Below are positions 5,837 through 7,865 of a stretch of DNA of 7,865 nucleotides, piece after piece. Numbering within the stretch: the first letter of the stretch is position 1; every line of letters starts with the position of its first letter. Source of the stretch: an uncultured Actinomycetes bacterium (GTDB taxonomy: Bacteria; Actinomycetota; Thermoleophilia; Miltoncostaeales; Miltoncostaeaceae); the NCBI GenBank assembly GCA_903928615.1, contig CAIYRJ010000180.1:1-7865 (forward strand). The letters are read 5' to 3'. Made by a program: the position numbers and the translations under genes. Below the pieces are notes generated by a model. That model did not search any database and had not been told where the DNA came from. It saw nothing but the letters and a program-made list of their open reading frames with translations.

Positions 5837-6540
5837 CGCCGGGCCGGGACCTTGTACCCGGTTCCCCACACGGTCTCGATGGGGCATGCGTCGCCGAGCT
5901 TGCGCCGCAACTGGCGCACGTGCACGTCGATCGTGCGGCTGTCACCGAGGAACGTGTATCCCCACACCTTCTCGAGGAGCTGCTCGCGGCTCAGCACGAG
6001 GCCGCGGGCCTGCACGAGCGCGGTGAGCAGGTCGAACTCCTTGGGCGTGAGCGCGACCTCGTCCCCCTTCACGAACACCTCGCGCGGGCCCACCTCGATG
6101 CGCAGGTCATCGACCTCGAGCACCGGCGGCGTGTCGGCATCGAGCGCCTCGGCCGGCGCATCGGCGCGGCGCAGTACCGCGCGCACCCGCGCCACCAGCT
6201 CGCGCGGGTCGAAGGGCTTCGTCACGTAGTCGTCGGCGCCGAGCTCGAGGCCCACCACCTTGTCCACGGCATCGTCGCGCGCGGTGAGCATGAGGATCGG
6301 CATGCCGCCCCCGCCCTGGCGGATGCGCCGGGTCACCTCGAAGCCATCGACGCCGGGGAGGTTCAGGTCGAGCAGCAGCAGGTCGGGGCGCTCGTTCTCG
6401 ATGCTCTCGAGGGCGTCGTCGCCGCGCTCGGCGATCTCCACGCGAAACCCGGCGGCCTCGAGGTACATCTTGGCGAACGAGGCGATGTTCGGCTCGTCCT
6501 CCGCGATCAGGATGAACGGCTGTTCGTCGGTGGAGGCCAT
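5833..6540 (-). CDS. OmpR/PhoB-family DNA-binding response regulator
   Basis: This 235-residue two-component transcription regulator has an N-terminal receiver domain with acidic pocket Glu14-Asp15 (IAEDEPN), phosphoacceptor Asp58 (LLLLDLNLPG), Thr86 (MLTARDD) and Lys108 (YVTKPFDP). A linker leads to a C-terminal winged-helix domain with LTPKEFDLL, SREQLLEKVWG, SRTIDVHVRQLRRKLG and the final wing ETVWGTGYKV. All catalytic and switch residues are intact, so it should be phosphorylated normally by the kinase whose start overlaps its stop. The ATG at 6540 gives a typical N-terminus but has no clear ribosome site. A TTG at 6552 would add 4 residues and has ggggg 5 bases upstream, overlapping the preceding gene's stop region, so the start is uncertain. 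Target genes cannot be predicted; the adjacent secreted protein is a natural candidate. Confidence 0.95.
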   Translation of the reverse strand: MASTDEQPFILIAEDEPNIASFAKMYLEAAGFRVEIAERGDDALESIENERPDLLLLDLNLPGVDGFEVTRRIRQGGGGMPILMLTARDDAVDKVVGLELGADDYVTKPFDPRELVARVRAVLRRADAPAEALDADTPPVLEVDDLRIEVGPREVFVKGDEVALTPKEFDLLTALVQARGLVLSREQLLEKVWGYTFLGDSRTIDVHVRQLRRKLGDACPIETVWGTGYKVPARR

Positions 6541-6554
6541 TGCTGAGGGCAAGG

Positions 6555-7106
6555 TTACCCCCGGCCCGGGCGCGGCGTCTGCCGCAGGGGGAGGGTGAGG
6601 GGCCGCAGCGGCCAGGTCTGGGCCGGCTGGCTGTTCACGCGGAAGGTGCCCACGCCGTCGAGCCGCACCTCGCCGGTGCCCGTGATCGACAGCGTCACGT
6701 TGCCGTCACCGCGGAAGCTCGCCCGCAGGTCGCGGCCCTCGATCGAGAACATCTCGCGGGCGGACGGCTGGAAGCTGAGCCTGCGCGGTGGGGCCCCGCG
6801 CCGCGCCGCCGGGCTGCCGCCGCGCGGCTGGGGCCTGAGCAGCGGGCGACCGCCGACGATCACGCGGGCATCCCCCGCGCGGTCGATCACGTTCACCTGC
6901 ATGCCGCCAACGTCGCCGAAGGCGAGGAAGTTCCCGCTCACGCGGACGTCCCCGGCGCCATCCACGAAGATCTGGCCGCCGGCGGAGCGCGCGGACGACG
7001 CCTGCGATCCACCCGGGGGCGGTTCCGCGGGGTAATGCGCCGATGCGATCGCGGGCAGCGCCGCGACGGCCGCCACAGCGGCGACGGTTACGAGGGTTCG
7101 TCTCAC
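6555..7106 (-). CDS. Small secreted beta-rich protein of unknown function
   Basis: The predicted protein has 183 residues with a clear signal peptide: basic MRRTLV, an Ala/Val-rich core and likely cleavage after ASA at residue 23. There is no later membrane helix, cysteine or lipobox, so it should be released or loosely held in the envelope. The mature part has two stretches of short alternating hydrophobic residues and glycines (about 44-87 and 119-158), each with runs like GDVRVSG, GNVTLSITGTGEVRLDG and GTFRVN, suggesting a repeated beta fold. They are separated by an Arg/Pro/Gly-rich linker (about 90-110). I do not recognise the family. The frame stays open further upstream, but the start is put at the GTG at 7106 because the signal peptide begins there; GAGGAA lies 11 bases upstream. 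Its stop is 14 bases before the regulator's ATG, so it probably shares a transcript with the two-component pair. Confidence 0.72.
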   Translation of the reverse strand: MRRTLVTVAAVAAVAALPAIASAHYPAEPPPGGSQASSARSAGGQIFVDGAGDVRVSGNFLAFGDVGGMQVNVIDRAGDARVIVGGRPLLRPQPRGGSPAARRGAPPRRLSFQPSAREMFSIEGRDLRASFRGDGNVTLSITGTGEVRLDGVGTFRVNSQPAQTWPLRPLTLPLRQTPRPGRG

Positions 7107-7119
7107 GGAGTGAATGGTT

Positions 7120-7144
7120 CCTCGCGCGGGCGTGCAGCGCGAGG
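7120..7144 (-). promoter_or_regulatory. Hairpin covering the ribosome site of the secreted-protein gene
   Basis: The 8-bp perfect arms cctcgcgc and gcgcgagg (read on the minus strand as 7144-7137 and 7127-7120) enclose a 9-base loop. The 3' arm contains GAGG of the only Shine-Dalgarno-like sequence before the GTG at 7106, so folding could limit translation. Regulation is inferred from position; short GC stems are common in DNA this rich in G+C. Confidence 0.3.
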
Positions 7145-7180
7145 GGCAGGACGTAAGGGGTTTGTTAGCCCTTTCGTGCC

Positions 7181-7564
7181 CTAGGGCTCGAGGTTGATGC
7201 CCTCTTCCACCTTCACGGGCTCCTGCTTGGGCTCCTCGATCGCCACCGTCTCCTCCACGGGCGCGGCGGGCGCTGCGGCGCCAGCGGCCGGGGCGGTCTC
7301 GCCCTCGGGGATGGGCCGCGGGCCATCGCCCATGTACGCCCAGATGATCTCGCCGCAGTCCGGGCAGGAGGGCAGCGTGCCGCGGTTGTTGATGCGGAAC
7401 TGGCACGTGACGCAGGCGAAGATGCCGGGCACCTTCTGCCCGGCGTGGTAGCAGGGCTTGCCGAGGCGCTGCTCCGCCTGCTGGGCGCCCTGCGCAGGCG
7501 ACAGCTTCGGAGCCTGCTTGCCTGCGGTCTTGCCCGGTCCCTGGGTGGGTCCGCTTGTGCCCAT
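7181..7564 (-). CDS. Zinc-ribbon protein with acidic Ala/Pro/Glu tail
   Basis: This 127-residue protein has three parts. The N-terminus (about 1-35) is polar and rich in Gly, Gln, Lys and Pro, likely disordered. A central zinc ribbon (about 46-77) has two CxxC pairs, CVTC (Cys51, Cys54) and CPDC (Cys67, Cys70), in the arrangement GIFACVTCQF..LPSCPDCGEIIW. The C-terminal tail is low-complexity Ala/Pro followed by Glu/Val/Pro and acidic to the end. The ribbon resembles the DUF1451/rubrerythrin-like type, in which a carboxyl-side LPxCPxCG knuckle is typical; a structural or nucleic-acid/protein-binding zinc site is likely, but no reaction can be assigned. A fifth Cys38 lies outside the ribbon. 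The ATG at 7564 is chosen because gggggt sits just upstream; the frame extends to 7675 but that stretch reads through the promoter region. It is divergent from nadE and 74 bases upstream of the secreted-protein gene. Confidence 0.8.
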   Translation of the reverse strand: MGTSGPTQGPGKTAGKQAPKLSPAQGAQQAEQRLGKPCYHAGQKVPGIFACVTCQFRINNRGTLPSCPDCGEIIWAYMGDGPRPIPEGETAPAAGAAAPAAPVEETVAIEEPKQEPVKVEEGINLEP

Positions 7565-7662
7565 CGCCTTACCCCCGCTCACGTATATCCTGCGCTCGGG
7601 CTTGATCCTACCGCGCAACCACGGGCCCTTCGACATCGATGGCGCGGTCGGAAGGACAGCGA
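7565..7662. promoter_or_regulatory. Divergent promoter region between zinc-ribbon gene and nadE
   Basis: These 98 bases separate two genes read outward, so promoters for both should lie here. An AT-richer patch, cgtatatcc (7581-7589), reads ggatatacg on the minus strand and is a possible -10 element for the zinc-ribbon gene, but no -35 at proper spacing was convincing. For nadE the clear signal is the Shine-Dalgarno GGAAGGA at 7650-7656, 6 bases before the ATG. No operator palindrome was recognised. Confidence 0.4.
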
Positions 7663-7865
7663 ATGCGCGTCGCATGTGCGCAACTCAACACGGTGGTCGG
7701 GGACCTCGAGGGCAACTCAGCTCTCGTGCGTGAGGCCGTGCGCGCCGCACAGGAGCGCGGCGCCACGCTGGTGCTCACTCCGGAGCTCGCGCTCACCGGC
7801 TATCCCCCGGAGGATCTCCTCCTGAGGCCCTCGTTCGGTGACGCGTCTCGCACTGCCCTCGAGGA
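7663..7865 (+). CDS. nadE: Glutamine-dependent NAD+ synthetase, N-terminal part (cut by window)
   Basis: The first 67 residues are visible. NadE makes NAD+ from deamido-NAD+ and ATP, and the long form first frees ammonia from glutamine in an N-terminal nitrilase-like domain. That domain's start is plain here: MRVACAQLNTVVGDLEGN, then the first catalytic residue of its Glu-Lys-Cys triad, Glu41, in TPELALTGYPPEDLLLRPSF. This motif is diagnostic of bacterial glutamine-dependent NadE rather than other nitrilases. The Lys, Cys and the synthetase domain lie beyond the window. The ATG is well supported by GGAAGGA 6 bases upstream. It is transcribed away from the zinc-ribbon gene, so it is not part of the nitrogen block, although its use of glutamine ammonia links it loosely to nitrogen status. 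Confidence 0.93.
   Translation, partial: MRVACAQLNTVVGDLEGNSALVREAVRAAQERGATLVLTPELALTGYPPEDLLLRPSFGDASRTALE

Noticed and set aside
5834..5887. Longer start for the histidine kinase at ATG 5887
   Set aside because: The extra 17 residues overlap the regulator's coding end and add no domain; the GTG at 5836 forms a standard GTGA coupling.
4349..6229. Long 626-residue plus-strand reading frame opposite the kinase and regulator
   Set aside because: It is antisense to two genes with complete conserved domains; its His/Arg/Gly-rich composition is typical of the mirror frame of GC-rich coding DNA.
7155..7173. aaggg / ccctt inverted repeat after the zinc-ribbon gene as a terminator
   Set aside because: It has only 5 pairs with a 9-base loop and no U-tract; too weak to call.
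7107..7406. N-terminal extension of the secreted protein frame to 7406
   Set aside because: It would overlap the zinc-ribbon gene in another frame and bury the signal peptide in the middle of the protein.

Overview
The window is very GC-rich bacterial DNA. Codons mostly end in C or G, several starts are GTG, and genes are tightly packed. The gene set is a GC-rich Amt/GlnK pair, an OmpR-type two-component system, a secreted protein with an Ala-rich signal peptide, a zinc-ribbon protein with an Ala/Pro/Glu tail, and a glutamine-dependent NAD synthetase. This suggests an actinobacterium, possibly a deep-branching class such as Thermoleophilia. That placement is an inference from style and gene content; there is no marker gene here to prove it.

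Layout. Bases 1-204 hold the 3' end of an unrecognised plus-strand gene. Bases 352-4325 form a plus-strand nitrogen block: an ammonium transporter (352-1668), a HAD-type phosphatase starting 4 bases after it (1673-2341), a second ammonium transporter with a signal peptide (2493-3950), and a P-II protein of the GlnK/GlnB type (3963-4325). The minus strand then carries, in transcription order, a zinc-ribbon protein (7564-7181), a small secreted protein (7106-6555), an OmpR/PhoB-type response regulator (6540-5833) and a membrane histidine kinase (5836-4322). At the right edge the plus strand starts NAD synthetase (7663 onward, cut by the window), divergent from the zinc-ribbon gene.

How the genes work together. 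Amt trimers conduct ammonium, and P-II proteins read 2-oxoglutarate and ATP/ADP and plug Amt when nitrogen is sufficient. Here the P-II protein keeps its ligand-binding residues and the T-loop arginine that plugs the Amt pore. It has alanine where the modifiable Tyr51 should be, so control by uridylylation or adenylylation at that site looks lost. The response regulator and kinase share a GTGA overlap and are clearly one unit. The secreted gene sits just upstream and may belong to the same transcript.

Most of the content is recognisable housekeeping or nutrient-response genes, and I see no mobile element, CRISPR array, tRNA or rRNA. The most unusual signals are a perfect 17-bp inverted repeat inside the start of the HAD gene, the P-II protein without Tyr51, and a convergent gene pair whose stop codons share one CTAG, with the likely hairpin terminator of the nitrogen operon lying inside the opposite kinase gene.
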